Assembly: GCA_040954595.2 (NCBI GenBank)
Contig: CM082591.2
Coordinates: 11,098,001 to 11,162,000 of the forward strand
DNA length: 64,000 bases
Direction: 5' to 3'
Origin: Balanoglossus misakiensis
Taxonomy: Eukaryota; Hemichordata
Both the position numbers and the translations under genes were made by a program. Below the pieces are notes generated by a model that saw only the letters and a program-made list of their open reading frames with translations, was not told the origin of the DNA and ran no database searches. Positions 40,472-50,055 of this stretch are shown here, in pieces (the stretch's first letter is position 1; each line of letters opens with the position of its first letter).

Positions 40472-43400
40472 ATGAGATTCAACGTAAACTCCGGAACTCA
40501 CGCGATGGATTTTGCCTGGTCGATGAACGTACGGGCTGTACGGCTACAAATATTTCAAAAGGTGGGTAAATTTCTGACAATATTGTGTCCGTGTGTACAT
40601 GGTGTTAAAATAGTTGGCAAATGCCTCTCAGAAAACTGGTGTTTAGTGTTTTGAACATTGTCTTCGCAAAAAACGACAACATTTATCAACATTTCCTCCG
40701 CACGCGCTTTGACTTTGAGTTTGAAACATGCCCGGGCGGGAGGCGCTCGCGACGTTAATCGCGATCGTGTAATGTTTTTTTGAGTGTAGAAATATCCACA
40801 GATTCTGGAATTAATGTCGCGAAAACAGAGTAATGACAACAGTTAATAATGGAAATATGTACTGTCACAAGGTATGATACAATGGATGATACTGGGGCAG
40901 TACCAGGTAGCTTTTCTTTCAGACCATGTGACTGGGTTCTTTTGTGCTGGGGACCCTTTACTACGGGAATCGTACAACTCAGAAACTTTATTACGTTTAT
41001 GCATAGACCATTTATTCAACTTGCAAAATTGTATCGATGGATCCAATAAATTGTACAGGGACAGCCACTATAGACAAAATATCAGTGGACTGTATGCACA
41101 GTAAAGAAATATTACACAAAACACAAACACAAAGACATGAAACGGTACAAACATGACAAATGACATTAACAGGTGGTTATCGAACGGTTGTCCTACCCTT
41201 GCTAAGAAAGATTGTTGAGTTCAGTGAGTTCAGTACTGACAATGTTCCGGGAAATGGGTCGCAGAATATAGCAGTCTTTCCAGTTTCATTGAGGCGATGG
41301 TCGATCCGTGGGCGCACAAGATGTCTCGTATCACACTTGGTGGAAAACTCCGTCACCGTTGTAGTTTCGCCATACAGGCCTGGCAGTCAGATTCTGGTAG
41401 GATTACACACACAGTGCCTCAGTGCTACCGCTGGCTGTCATGTCCGTCTCTCCCTCAAGAATGGGCCCGCAGCCTTTTATACCACCTTCCAGGTGCATTG
41501 CTGTACATATTTTCTACAATAATTTATTCAGAATGATTGTCCACTGTTCTCCATTGTCTATTGTTTTAGTTCCTCCCCGACTTATCACCTCCGAATTATT
41601 CATGCAGACCAAGTCAGTGTAGAGATTATGTAATCCAGGGCTGGTGAATTGTCCATGTGCAGTTATTCACACTGGTGGTGTGTCATAGCAGAGTTCATTT
41701 TGTCAAAGCCGTTTGATGTGTAACTGACTGTCTAACCACCTCAGACAAGTAGACTTGCAGCATTTCCTAACTAACCTTTAACCACCACACAAAAACAACA
41801 CTGGACACACAAAACAACACACAACACTATAGACACTTTGTGACACTACTCCCCTTTCCAAGACGGAACTAGTTTCGTCTTAAAACAGAAAAGTTTCTAT
41901 AGTTACAGCTATATGGGGAAGCTGAAATACTGTTTCCTTTTGCTCATCTTAGGTATTCATTGAAATATAACTGCTTTACCCTGTGCTTCGGCTCAAGTAG
42001 TCAGCTTCAACATTGTCTGTACCTTTGATAGCAACAATCCTGTAGCGAAAGGACTGCAAGGACAGAGCCCAACGCATCAACCGACTATTTGATACTTTGG
42101 CACGGCTTAAGTAGATAAGTGGCTGGTGGTCAGTCTCAATCACAAACTCTTTCCCATAAAGGTACTGTTGGAATTTACAAATACCCCAGATAATTGCCAA
42201 ACATTCCTTTTCAATCACTGAATAGGCTGTCTCCCTTTTAAGCAATTTTCTACTTGCATAAATTATTGGGAATTTGTTGCTGTCATGTTCTTGCATGACG
42301 ACTGCCCCCAGTCCAGTATCTGATGCATCAGCCCTTAAAATGAAAGGCTTTGAGAAATCTGGCAGCCTTAGAACCGGATAGTGACTCAGAGCCCTTTTCA
42401 GATCAGTAAAGGCCTTCTCCTGTGACATACCCCAGTGAATCACTTTTGGTTGTCCCTTCCTAGTGAGGTCACTGAGTGGCGCTGCTATAGATGCAAAGTT
42501 TGGTATGAATTTTCTATAGTAGCCGGCCATTCCCAGAAACGAACGAACTTGCTTTACTGTACGGGGTTTTTCTGCATGAAGAAGTGCCTCCACTTTCTGT
42601 GGCTGCATTTGCAATAACCCATGGCCAACCAAATGTCCCACAAATTCCAAATTTTGATATCCTATGTAACATTTACTGGGCTTTGCAGTTAAACCTGTTT
42701 CATCTAGTCTTCTGAGTACTTCCGTTATGGTATCAATATGATCTGCCCATGACTGGTTGTGTATTAAGATGTCATCTATTATATTTTCAACCCCTCCTTG
42801 CAATCCTGTGAGAACTATTCTCATGATACGACTGAAGGTTGCCGGAGCATTGACAAGACCAAATGGCATAAACCGAAACTGAAACAATCCTTTAGGGGTG
42901 AGAAAGGCGGTTTTGTCCTTTGCCCCCTCTGCCATTGGGATTTGCCAATACCCTTTGGTAAGATCTAACTTAGTAAAGTATTTGCTCTGGGTTAATCTAG
43001 TAAATAACTCATCAGAATTTGGCATTGGTTCTGCATCGAAGGTGGTGACTTTGTTCAACTTTCTAAAGTCGATACAAAATCGAACAGTGCCGTCTTTTTT
43101 TGTAATTAAGACAATGGGGGATGCATATGGCGAATCTGATGGTTCAACCACACCCATTTTTAGCATACTGTCAACTTCCTGACACACAGTGTCTTGTAAT
43201 GCAAATGGCAGTGGATACGGTTTAGACCTAATAGGGTCATTGGATATTAACTTGATATCATGTTCCCCTACTTTTGATTTCCCAGGCATGTCAGTCAGTA
43301 TATGCGAAAATCGTCTCAGAGTTCTTCTCACATCTTGGTTTTGTTCTGCACTCAGATGTTTATTCACATGCACATCCTCAATACTTTCTTTCCCTAGCGA

Positions 43401-46400
43401 TGAGGTAGTTTCTATCAAATTATTCTCCTGACACTTATCACTATTTTCATTACATTCATCCTCATCCACCTCTTCACTTTCTATTACCCCAATACATACA
43501 CATTCCATCACACCGCCACTAATTGGCTCATGCTCATCCTTTACCTCCCCACGTTCTTCATATTTCTTCAATAAATTAGCATGATATAATTTCAACCTTT
43601 TCTTAACTTCCAATCGATAGTCCATCAGACCAACCCTTTCTTTTACAGTGTATGGGCCTTGCCATTGCATTTTTAATTTGTCATGCTCTGTAGGAAGTAA
43701 AAGCAATACCTTATCCCCGACCTTGAAAGTCCTATCACTGGTTTTCTTGTCAAAATGCAATTTGTACCTTGATTGTGACTTTTCCAATTCCTTACGGGCC
43801 AATTTACATGTCTCTTCCAATCTATCTTTGAGGTCAAGAACGTACTCATATGTGGATTTGATATCAGTGTGGGTGTCTTCCCCCGTCCACAGTTGTCGGA
43901 GTATGGCCATAGGTCCCCTAACCGTACGACCATACAAAAGTTCAAATGGCGAAAACCCTAAACTTTCCTGTGGGGCTTCACGATATGCAAATAGCAGTGG
44001 ATCCACATACCGATCCCAATCTTTAGGTCTTTCAGTACTCATTTTCCTGAGCATAGATTTCAGAGTGCCATTGAAACGTTCTACTAACCCATTGCATGCT
44101 GGGTGGTATGGAGTGGTAGTTAACTGTTTAATTGAAAGCAATCTGTTAACTTCCTTCATGAGATCAGATACAAATTGTTTACCCATGTCCGACAATATCT
44201 GCTCTGGTACCCCTACCCGACTATATATCCCCACTAACGCTTCTGCTACTGCCTCAGTTGTAATTCTCTTCAGGGGCACTGCCTCTGGGTAACGGGTTGC
44301 GTAATCTACTACCGTGAGTATATAGCGATTACCCTTATCTGTAACTGGATCTATTGGGCCTATTATGTCTACTGCCACCCTCTTAAAAGGAGTATCGAGT
44401 AATGGCATTCTTCCCAGTGGAACTTTACCCACCTTTCCCTTGGGACTTGTCCTCTGACATACATCACATGAACGGCAATATCGAGATATGTCATCGTGTA
44501 TGGAGGGCCAGTAAAATTGTGTAAGGACCTTATCAGTAGTTTTCTTTGCACCTAGGTGACCTGCGAGAACAGAATCATGTCCAAGCTTCATCACCTCCGT
44601 ACGGTACTGTACAGGAACTACTAACTGGGTAAATACTCGTCCCTGCTCTATTTTAGGTGACTGAAATTCCCTGTAAATCAGTCCATTTCTCGTAATGAAA
44701 TGAGACACATTACCTAAACCACTTAGTCTCTCTTTACCTGACTTCACTAAGCTACGAACTTGTTTCAAACTGTCATCAGTCTGCTGTGCTTCTCTGAGCA
44801 CTTCTACTGTGACTTCTTTCCCACACTTTGGTACAATCATAGGACGCCCTGGCCTTCCCTCTCTTAACTTTTGACTCCTAGTCTGCACACTTTGCACTAC
44901 TTCAAAATTATCTTTGGGGTCTCCCTCTCTATCTTTAAGACTATCGACAAGATTCACATCATTCTTGTTCCAATTAGGATTGGGATTCCCAGGCTCTCTA
45001 GCTCCATCAATGTTACCTATGATTACATCATACACTGGTGTTTGCATACACAATGCATCAACTTCACCATGAAAATAGGGTGTGTTAATCTTCACTCTAG
45101 CCACTGGGGCTCGCCTACAGGTTCCATCTATCATAACGCATGTACGAACTTCCCCGGTTAGCTGAGACGACTCCACTAGATTACGTCTAACCACAACCCC
45201 ACTACACCCACTATCTCTCAAAACTTGAATTTTCTTATCGTTAATGACCCCTTCAACTACTGGCATACCGTGATTGAAATTACAAGGGCGTGAAATGCTA
45301 GCAACGCTAATGATCGGCAGCTCATGTCCGCATTCTAACATTACCCTGTCCTTTACTTCTGTCAAACATGGATGCCTGTCACTTTTTGACTCTTTTGAAA
45401 CTACGCAAGTCGCTGACACCTGCTTGGCTGAATTTTCTGATTGTTTGGACCCAGTTTCTTTATTCTGTGCAATTTGTAGTGCGGCTGACTTTATCGTTGG
45501 GCGATTAGATACAGGATTTCTACATTGGGCTATCACATGTCCCACTTGACCACACCTAAAACATTTCCTTGGCAAACTTCGTTTATCCCTAGATTCTTGA
45601 AAAGTTACCTTTGAGCTTGGAGAGTTACTATGAAAAGGGGGTGCCTGACTACGTTTCCCCAAAGTGGCTTGTCTAGCTTCCCTGTGCCTATCTGCTAGAG
45701 TAGTCATTTCTTGAATATTAGACGGTGCTCGTTCGTGTAAGAAGAGTGCTAGATCAGATGCACAGGTATTTAAAAATTGCTCTCTCAAAATAAGGTCTTG
45801 GAGCCCCTCAAATGATTTTGTAATTTTTGCCAAATCAACCCACCTTTTGAAATAGTTCTCAATTCTGGCCACAAACTGAGATGCTGTTTCATTTGCTTGT
45901 TGCTTTGATGTCCTAAATTTTCGTTTAAACCCCTCCTCATTTAAATCGTAACGTTTCAACAGAGCTTCTTTCACTTTCTCATACTGACTCGCATCCTCAC
46001 TTGACAAACTCGCATAAACAGACAATGCCTTCCCAGTCAGTAAGGCGCTCAGACACATAGCCCAAATGTTCTCATCCCAACCTTGACTTTTGGCAAACAA
46101 TTCAAACCGTATCAGATATGCATCCAGATCATCCTTCCCATCATTAAATTCAGGTAATTTTGGCATCCTGGCTGTAGTGCGAGAGGGTGATTTTAGACTA
46201 AACTTCTGTTCTACAGGTTCGCTTTTTAACCATTTCAATTTTTCAAGTTCAATTTGTCTGTCACTGGCTAATTTTTCTTGTTCAAATTGCCTGTCTTTCT
46301 CTCTCTGTCTTTCCGCTGACATTAACTTTTCCTGTTCAAACTCTAGTTTACGCAAAGTTACTTCAGTTTCCAATTTATCAGCTTCTCGTTTTGCCTGTCT

Positions 46401-48271
46401 CTCTTCACGTGATATATTTTGTTGTTCTCGTGCTATGGTTTGTTGTTCTTTTATGAAATCAGCAAGGTCTCCTCCTTCTAACCCTATCTCTTCACCAACT
46501 CTCTTAATTTCAGCCAGATCCATTCTAAAAATATTATACCCTGAGTTTACGATTCACCAACACTACAAGATTGGCCAATTTGTTCCCCTTTTGTAGTTTT
46601 TGTTATATACCAGGAACCACGCTGGGTATCCAAGATATAGACAGTGGGAATAAACAAAAAAATCCGAAAGATATGAATTTCAATTAAAACTATCCCACCG
46701 CTGCCACCAAATATGTCACAAGGTATGATACAATGGATGATACTGGGGCAGTACCAGGTAGCTTTTCCTTCAGACCATGTGACTGGGTTCTTTTGTGCTG
46801 GGGACCCTTTACTACGGGAATCGTACAACTCAGAAACTTTATTACGTTTATGCATAGACCATTTATTCAACTTGCAAAATTGTATCGATGGATCCAATAA
46901 ATTGTACAGGGACAGCCACTATAGACAAAATATCAGTGGACTGTATGCACAGTAAAGAAATATTACACAAAACACAAACACAAAGACATGAAACGGTACA
47001 AACATGACAAATGACATTAACAGGTGGTTATCGAACGGTTGTCCTACCCTTGCTAAGAAAGATTGTTGAGTTCAGTGAGTTCAGTACTGACAATGTTCCG
47101 GGAAATGGGTCGCAGAATATAGCAGTCTTTCCAGTTTCATTGAGGCGATGGTCGATCCGTGGGCGCACAAGATGTCTCGTATCACACTTGGTGGAAAACT
47201 CCGTCACCGTTGTAGTTTCGCCATACAGGCCTGGCAGTCAGATTCTGGTAGGATTACACACACAGTGCCTCAGTGCTACCGCTGGCTGTCATGTCCGTCT
47301 CTCCCTCAAGAATGGGCCCGCAGCCTTTTATACCACCTTCCAGGTGCATTGCTGTACATATTTTCTACAATAATTTATTCAGAATGATTGTCCACTGTTC
47401 TCCATTGTCTATTGTTTTAGTTCCTCCCCGACTTATCACCTCCGAATTATTCATGCAGACCAAGTCAGTGTAGAGATTATGTAATCCAGGGCTGGTGAAT
47501 TGTCCATGTGCAGTTATTCACACTGGTGGTGTGTCATAGCAGAGTTCATTTTGTCAAAGCCGTTTGATGTGTAACTGACTGTCTAACCACCTCAGACAAG
47601 TAGACTTGCAGCATTTCCTAACTAACCTTTAACCACCACACAAAAACAACACTGGACACACAAAACAACACACAACACTATAGACACTTTGTGACATGTA
47701 CCTAGGTGCGTTTTTAAGATGGAATTAGAAATAGTCGGAATAATGTTTAATTTCTTGTGTGAACTCTTCACCCGGGGCTGATGCGACTCTGTGAAAATAT
47801 GTGCAAGTCAGTGTTGATTCAGTCCGGGTCGTCGACAAGTTCGGTGAAAGATGAATTTTATTAAGAAACTGGGAAGAGACGCTTCTTTTCTGGTCATATT
47901 TTTGTTTGAAACCATTTACAAAATCCATACCACAGGAATAAAATTAATTGGTTGTTTTTTTGTGAGTTTCATTTCACACTCAGAGACCCTATGATAATTT
48001 TGGCGTCGGGTTCTGTCTTTCGGTCAAACTTGTGTTAAACAGACAAATTTCTGTTGATGTGTGGTGTGATGTGGTTTAATTATTAAGGCATGCCGAAACA
48101 AAACTTTCAAGATGGGATCAATGATTTTCTTCCTTTTCTTTCTATTTTTTTCAGAGAGCATATGGTCACCAGGATAACTTGCTTCGGAAAACCAAAACAA
48201 GAGACATCAATAATTTTATCCAATTTTCATTTTATAGTATTGTGATTCTTGTGAGGTTTGTCTTATTGTAA
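40472..48271 (+). CDS. Possible two-exon hypothetical gene carried by the element
   Basis: A CRE-like palindrome TGACGTCA (40465-40472) abuts ATG 40472. The first exon frame (40472-40561, 30 codons) ends at AAAAG|GTGGGT. After an intron, a pyrimidine-rich tract ending TTTTTTTCAG|AGAGCA (acceptor at 48154) begins a second exon in the same phase (48155-48271, 39 codons to TAA), followed by AATAAA at 48321. The joined product would be 68 residues. The intron would be about 755 bp without the LTR element that now fills it. The product is not recognised. Support is only splice-site and phase agreement; the promoter motif overlapping the ATG suggests a downstream ATG (40505) might be used. Weak call. 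Confidence 0.25.
40858..40862. other. Target site duplication TGTAC, left copy
   Basis: TGTAC directly precedes the left LTR and directly follows the right LTR (47697-47701). A perfect 5-bp duplication is typical of Ty3/gypsy integrases. Confidence 0.95.
40863..41845 (-). repeat. 3' LTR of the Gmr1-like element
   Basis: 983 bp, TG…CA bounded with TGTCACAA inverted ends. On the minus strand a TATAAAA box lies at 41475-41481 (GGTGGTATAAAAGGCT context) and an AATAAA polyadenylation signal at 40987-40992, giving a plausible U3-R-U5 layout. Confidence 0.95.
41846..41859 (-). promoter_or_regulatory. Polypurine tract
   Basis: Minus-strand GGAAAGGGGAGTAG directly abuts the 3' LTR, where plus-strand DNA synthesis is primed. 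Confidence 0.8.
41976..46523 (-). CDS. Gag-Pol polyprotein (Gmr1-type order), 1,515 aa
   Basis: Single intact frame from ATG 46523. Residues 1-110 are charged and coiled-coil-like; about 115-290 resemble the retrotransposon Gag capsid. A CCHC knuckle (CFRCGQVGHVIAQC) starts at about 321. The aspartic protease motif DSG is at 437-439. Integrase spans about 645-990: HHCC (H649, H656, C686, C689), D719, D779, E815 with the DDX35E spacing, and a GPY module at 956-958. RT spans about 1095-1275 with FRKLN, LDLTKGYWQIP (D1187) and IIDD at 1248-1251, where most relatives have an aromatic residue in place of the first I. RNase H spans about 1391-1510 (D1399, E1438/E1440, D1465). Gag and Pol share one frame with no stop or shift. 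It copies the element RNA and integrates it. All other catalytic residues are present. Confidence 0.95.
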   Translation of the reverse strand: MDLAEIKRVGEEIGLEGGDLADFIKEQQTIAREQQNISREERQAKREADKLETEVTLRKLEFEQEKLMSAERQREKDRQFEQEKLASDRQIELEKLKWLKSEPVEQKFSLKSPSRTTARMPKLPEFNDGKDDLDAYLIRFELFAKSQGWDENIWAMCLSALLTGKALSVYASLSSEDASQYEKVKEALLKRYDLNEEGFKRKFRTSKQQANETASQFVARIENYFKRWVDLAKITKSFEGLQDLILREQFLNTCASDLALFLHERAPSNIQEMTTLADRHREARQATLGKRSQAPPFHSNSPSSKVTFQESRDKRSLPRKCFRCGQVGHVIAQCRNPVSNRPTIKSAALQIAQNKETGSKQSENSAKQVSATCVVSKESKSDRHPCLTEVKDRVMLECGHELPIISVASISRPCNFNHGMPVVEGVINDKKIQVLRDSGCSGVVVRRNLVESSQLTGEVRTCVMIDGTCRRAPVARVKINTPYFHGEVDALCMQTPVYDVIIGNIDGAREPGNPNPNWNKNDVNLVDSLKDREGDPKDNFEVVQSVQTRSQKLREGRPGRPMIVPKCGKEVTVEVLREAQQTDDSLKQVRSLVKSGKERLSGLGNVSHFITRNGLIYREFQSPKIEQGRVFTQLVVPVQYRTEVMKLGHDSVLAGHLGAKKTTDKVLTQFYWPSIHDDISRYCRSCDVCQRTSPKGKVGKVPLGRMPLLDTPFKRVAVDIIGPIDPVTDKGNRYILTVVDYATRYPEAVPLKRITTEAVAEALVGIYSRVGVPEQILSDMGKQFVSDLMKEVNRLLSIKQLTTTPYHPACNGLVERFNGTLKSMLRKMSTERPKDWDRYVDPLLFAYREAPQESLGFSPFELLYGRTVRGPMAILRQLWTGEDTHTDIKSTYEYVLDLKDRLEETCKLARKELEKSQSRYKLHFDKKTSDRTFKVGDKVLLLLPTEHDKLKMQWQGPYTVKERVGLMDYRLEVKKRLKLYHANLLKKYEERGEVKDEHEPISGGVMECVCIGVIESEEVDEDECNENSDKCQENNLIETTSSLGKESIEDVHVNKHLSAEQNQDVRRTLRRFSHILTDMPGKSKVGEHDIKLISNDPIRSKPYPLPFALQDTVCQEVDSMLKMGVVEPSDSPYASPIVLITKKDGTVRFCIDFRKLNKVTTFDAEPMPNSDELFTRLTQSKYFTKLDLTKGYWQIPMAEGAKDKTAFLTPKGLFQFRFMPFGLVNAPATFSRIMRIVLTGLQGGVENIIDDILIHNQSWADHIDTITEVLRRLDETGLTAKPSKCYIGYQNLEFVGHLVGHGLLQMQPQKVEALLHAEKPRTVKQVRSFLGMAGYYRKFIPNFASIAAPLSDLTRKGQPKVIHWGMSQEKAFTDLKRALSHYPVLRLPDFSKPFILRADASDTGLGAVVMQEHDSNKFPIIYASRKLLKRETAYSVIEKECLAIIWGICKFQQYLYGKEFVIETDHQPLIYLSRAKVSNSRLMRWALSLQSFRYRIVAIKGTDNVEADYLSRSTG
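46524..46692 (-). other. Leader between primer-binding site and gag
   Basis: About 170 bases of untranslated leader on the minus strand. No upstream gene is seen. Confidence 0.6.
46693..46709 (-). promoter_or_regulatory. Primer binding site candidate
   Basis: On the minus strand TGGTGGCAGCGGTGGGA begins four bases after the 5' LTR. The leading TGG pairs with a tRNA 3'-CCA end. I cannot name the tRNA without a search. Confidence 0.6.
46714..47696 (-). repeat. 5' LTR of the Gmr1-like element
   Basis: 983 bp, same as the 3' LTR except for one base (46768). The TATA box on the minus strand lies at 47326-47332 and drives the element's genomic transcript leftward. Confidence 0.95.
47697..47701. 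other. Target site duplication TGTAC, right copy
   Basis: Matches 40858-40862. Confidence 0.95.
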
Positions 48272-48386
48272 CAGTATTGCTTGTATTTATATTGCATGTG
48301 TTATTAATGTGATATTGGATAATAAAAATAACTCCAAAATTCAAATACATTCATTGCCTGTAGTGTATTATTTGAACATGATTACC
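47702..48386. other. Right interior of the AAGCTT-rich element
   Basis: No recognised gene apart from the possible second exon at 48155-48271 and the AATAAA at 48321. A minus-strand 67-codon frame (47725-47928) is not recognised. Confidence 0.4.
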
Positions 48387-48579
48387 TTTATTTTATTTTC
48401 ATCCAAATCAAGTCACAACAAACTCTCCTTGTAACTGTTATACTCATGTGTATCACTAAAACTTCATTTAATTTTTGTCGGAATTAAATGAAGTTGTAGT
48501 GATACACATGAGTATCTCTTTATTATAAAAGTTACAAGGAGAGTTTGTTGTGACTTGATTTGGATGAAAATAAAATAAA
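48387..48579. mobile_element. Hairpin MITE, 193 bp
   Basis: A nearly complete palindrome. The left arm starts TTTATTTTATTTTCATCC and the right arm ends with its reverse complement. The arms extend inward past AAGTCACAACAAACTCTCC to a small central loop near TTTGTCGG. No coding capacity. Confidence 0.8.
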
Positions 48580-48894
48580 CATCTTCGACAAAGCTTCAAA
48601 AATTAAGCTTGTTTAAAGGTTTGTTTAGTAAAGCATTGTTGAAGGTTTTTTTCACCAAGCTTTGAAGACGCTTTGCAACCACAACCTTGGCCAAAGATTG
48701 GAATTATAAGGTTTCACAAAGGTCAGTACAGCTTTGGTTCAACTAAGGCTAGTAATAAGAAGCTTCAGCGAAGGTTGGCACACGACCCCATCAGCAAAGG
48801 TCGGCACGCAAACTCTTGTAGCAAGCTTCAGCACAAAGCTTATTGCAACATTGTTCCAAGCTTTGTCCAAGGTACTGCAGAATCGCGTGTGTAG
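48580..48894. repeat. Right subterminal AAGCTT/AAGGTT cluster
   Basis: About seven AAGCTT hexamers plus AAGGTTTG, AAGGTTT and AACCTTGG words, ending in the terminal inverted repeat AATCGCGTGTGTAG. Confidence 0.75.
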
Positions 48895-49891
48895 GTCTTC
48901 TTGTCGAGAATATAAACCCCGGCTCCAGCCAATCAGCGAGCTAGATTCACACCAAGCATATTATAATATAAGAATCACGGTAGTCCGGTTTTCCTGTGTG
49001 TTCTTAAATGCTACAAAGGCGTTTGACAGAGTTAACCATTGGACCCTGTTTCGTAAATTACTTGACAGACATGTACCATTATATATACTTCGCATGTTAA
49101 TTTATTGGTACCGAAATCAAGCATTTCGAGTCAGATGGGGCTCAGTAATCTCTGATAGCTTTTCTGTCTACAATGGTGTTAAACAAGGTGGAATACTATC
49201 CCCTCGTCTATTTAATATTTACATGGATGATCTGAGCAACTTGCTTTGTGAAACAAAAATTGGTTGCCATTTTGCAGGGAGATGTGTAACCCATTTGCTG
49301 TACGCAGATGATGTAGTGTTAATTTGTCCTTCTGTTAAAAGTTTGAATAGGGTTTTAAGAACGTGTAGTGAGTATGCACTTTCTCATGATATCGTTTTCA
49401 ATGAAGTTAAGTCAAAGTGTCTTTTTGTTTTACCTAAACATTGTCGTCTTACCCGCATTCCTCATGTGTATCTTAATAATTCAGTGCTAACATTTGTTAC
49501 GAAACATTCGTACCTTGGAGTTGTGCTAAATAAGGTAGGTAATGACGTTGATGATATAAAACGTCAAATGAGGAGTTTCTATGCAACGGCCAACTCTTTG
49601 CTTCGTAACTTCTACAATTGTACCACTTCTGTCAAGATATGTCTTTTTAATTCATATTGCTCTGGGATGTACTGCTCTCATCTATGGAGCTCATATACTC
49701 AGAAATGTATTAATGATGTACGAGTTTCATATAATAACGCCTTCAGAATCATGCTGGGTATCAAACATCGATTGAGTATTTCTGAGACTTTTGTTGGCAA
49801 TTTCATTATGACTTTCCACTGTAAGCAACGGACTGCTCGTTCCAGATTTTATCTCAGATTGAAAGAAAGTAGAAATAACTTGATTAATTAA
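48895..49891 (+). pseudogene. LINE ORF2, reverse transcriptase part
   Basis: The frame, open across this stretch, shows LINE RT blocks in order: ATKAFDRVNHW (about 49008), NGVKQGGILSPRLFN (about 49173), LLYADDVVLI (about 49296, the YADD catalytic motif) and the thumb-side FVTKHSYLGVVLN block, then the C-terminal region to the stop at 49889-49891. RT blocks before ATKAFDRV are missing apart from a short YYN-type lead-in from about 48955, so about 450 bp were lost where the DNA element sits. The intact second half contrasts with the damaged endonuclease half. Confidence 0.85.
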
Positions 49892-50055
49892 TTCAACTTT
49901 ATCCTTGGATGTAATTCGACACAGCATCTTTTGGCGCAAAACATTTGCTGACTGTTTTTAGACTTTTCATATTCTTTTCCGTGACACTGTTAATCATTTG
50001 TGACTTGTTGTATTTGTTTTGATGAGCATGCCCTCGAAATAAAGATAAATAAATA
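49892..50055 (+). other. LINE 3' UTR and A+T-rich tail
   Basis: Runs from the ORF2 stop to AAATAAAGATAAATAAATA, an AAATA-like tail, where the satellite resumes. Such short repeat tails are usual for CR1/L2-group elements. Confidence 0.7.

Larger units (their letters stand above)
40863..47696 (-). mobile_element. Full-length Gmr1-like Ty3/gypsy LTR retrotransposon
   Basis: A 6,834-bp element with 983-bp LTRs, a 5-bp target duplication, a primer-binding-site candidate, a polypurine tract and one uninterrupted 1,515-codon gag-pol frame. The LTRs begin TGTCACAA and end TTGTGACA. I found only one difference between them (T at 40917, C at 46768), so insertion was recent and the copy may be active. 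The domain order is Gag, protease, integrase, reverse transcriptase, RNase H: integrase precedes RT, unlike ordinary Ty3/gypsy elements but as in the Gmr1 group first described from Atlantic cod and then from other deuterostomes. No envelope frame is seen. Confidence 0.95.
39990..48894. mobile_element. DNA-transposon-like element with AAGCTT-rich arms
   Basis: Ends share an imperfect 40-bp inverted repeat (35 of 40 identical), starting CTACACACGCGATT on the left and as reverse complement on the right (48855-48894). Inside each end, over about 250-300 bp, the hexamer AAGCTT recurs about seven times, interspersed with AAGGTTTG or AAACCTT words. The arms are otherwise unlike each other, as in elements with subterminal transposase-binding motif clusters. 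No target duplication is evident, and roughly 450 bp of the LINE is missing at this site. Without the LTR element it holds, its length is about 2.07 kb. It contains a possible two-exon gene and a hairpin MITE. No transposase is seen. Confidence 0.65.
28640..50055 (+). mobile_element. CR1/L2-group LINE, split by two nested insertions
   Basis: A non-LTR retrotransposon is embedded in the satellite array: satellite stops at 28639 (…AACTTTCTT) and resumes at 50056 (TTATCTATGTG…). From left to right it has a 5' UTR (28640-28892), ORF1 (zinc-finger and RRM-like parts), ORF2 (AP endonuclease and reverse transcriptase with a YADD motif) and a 3' tail ending in AAATAAAGATAAATAAATA. ORF1 is interrupted by the element at 29216-37634 and ORF2 by the element at 39990-48894. 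Frameshifts, tryptophan-to-stop changes and loss of part of the RT domain show it is dead. No target duplication is seen; about 12 bases of the satellite unit are missing at the junction. Confidence 0.85.

Noticed and set aside
41160-41622. Frames inside the LTRs (repeated at 47011-47473)
   Set aside because: They run antisense to the element, and identity between copies reflects LTR identity, not coding.
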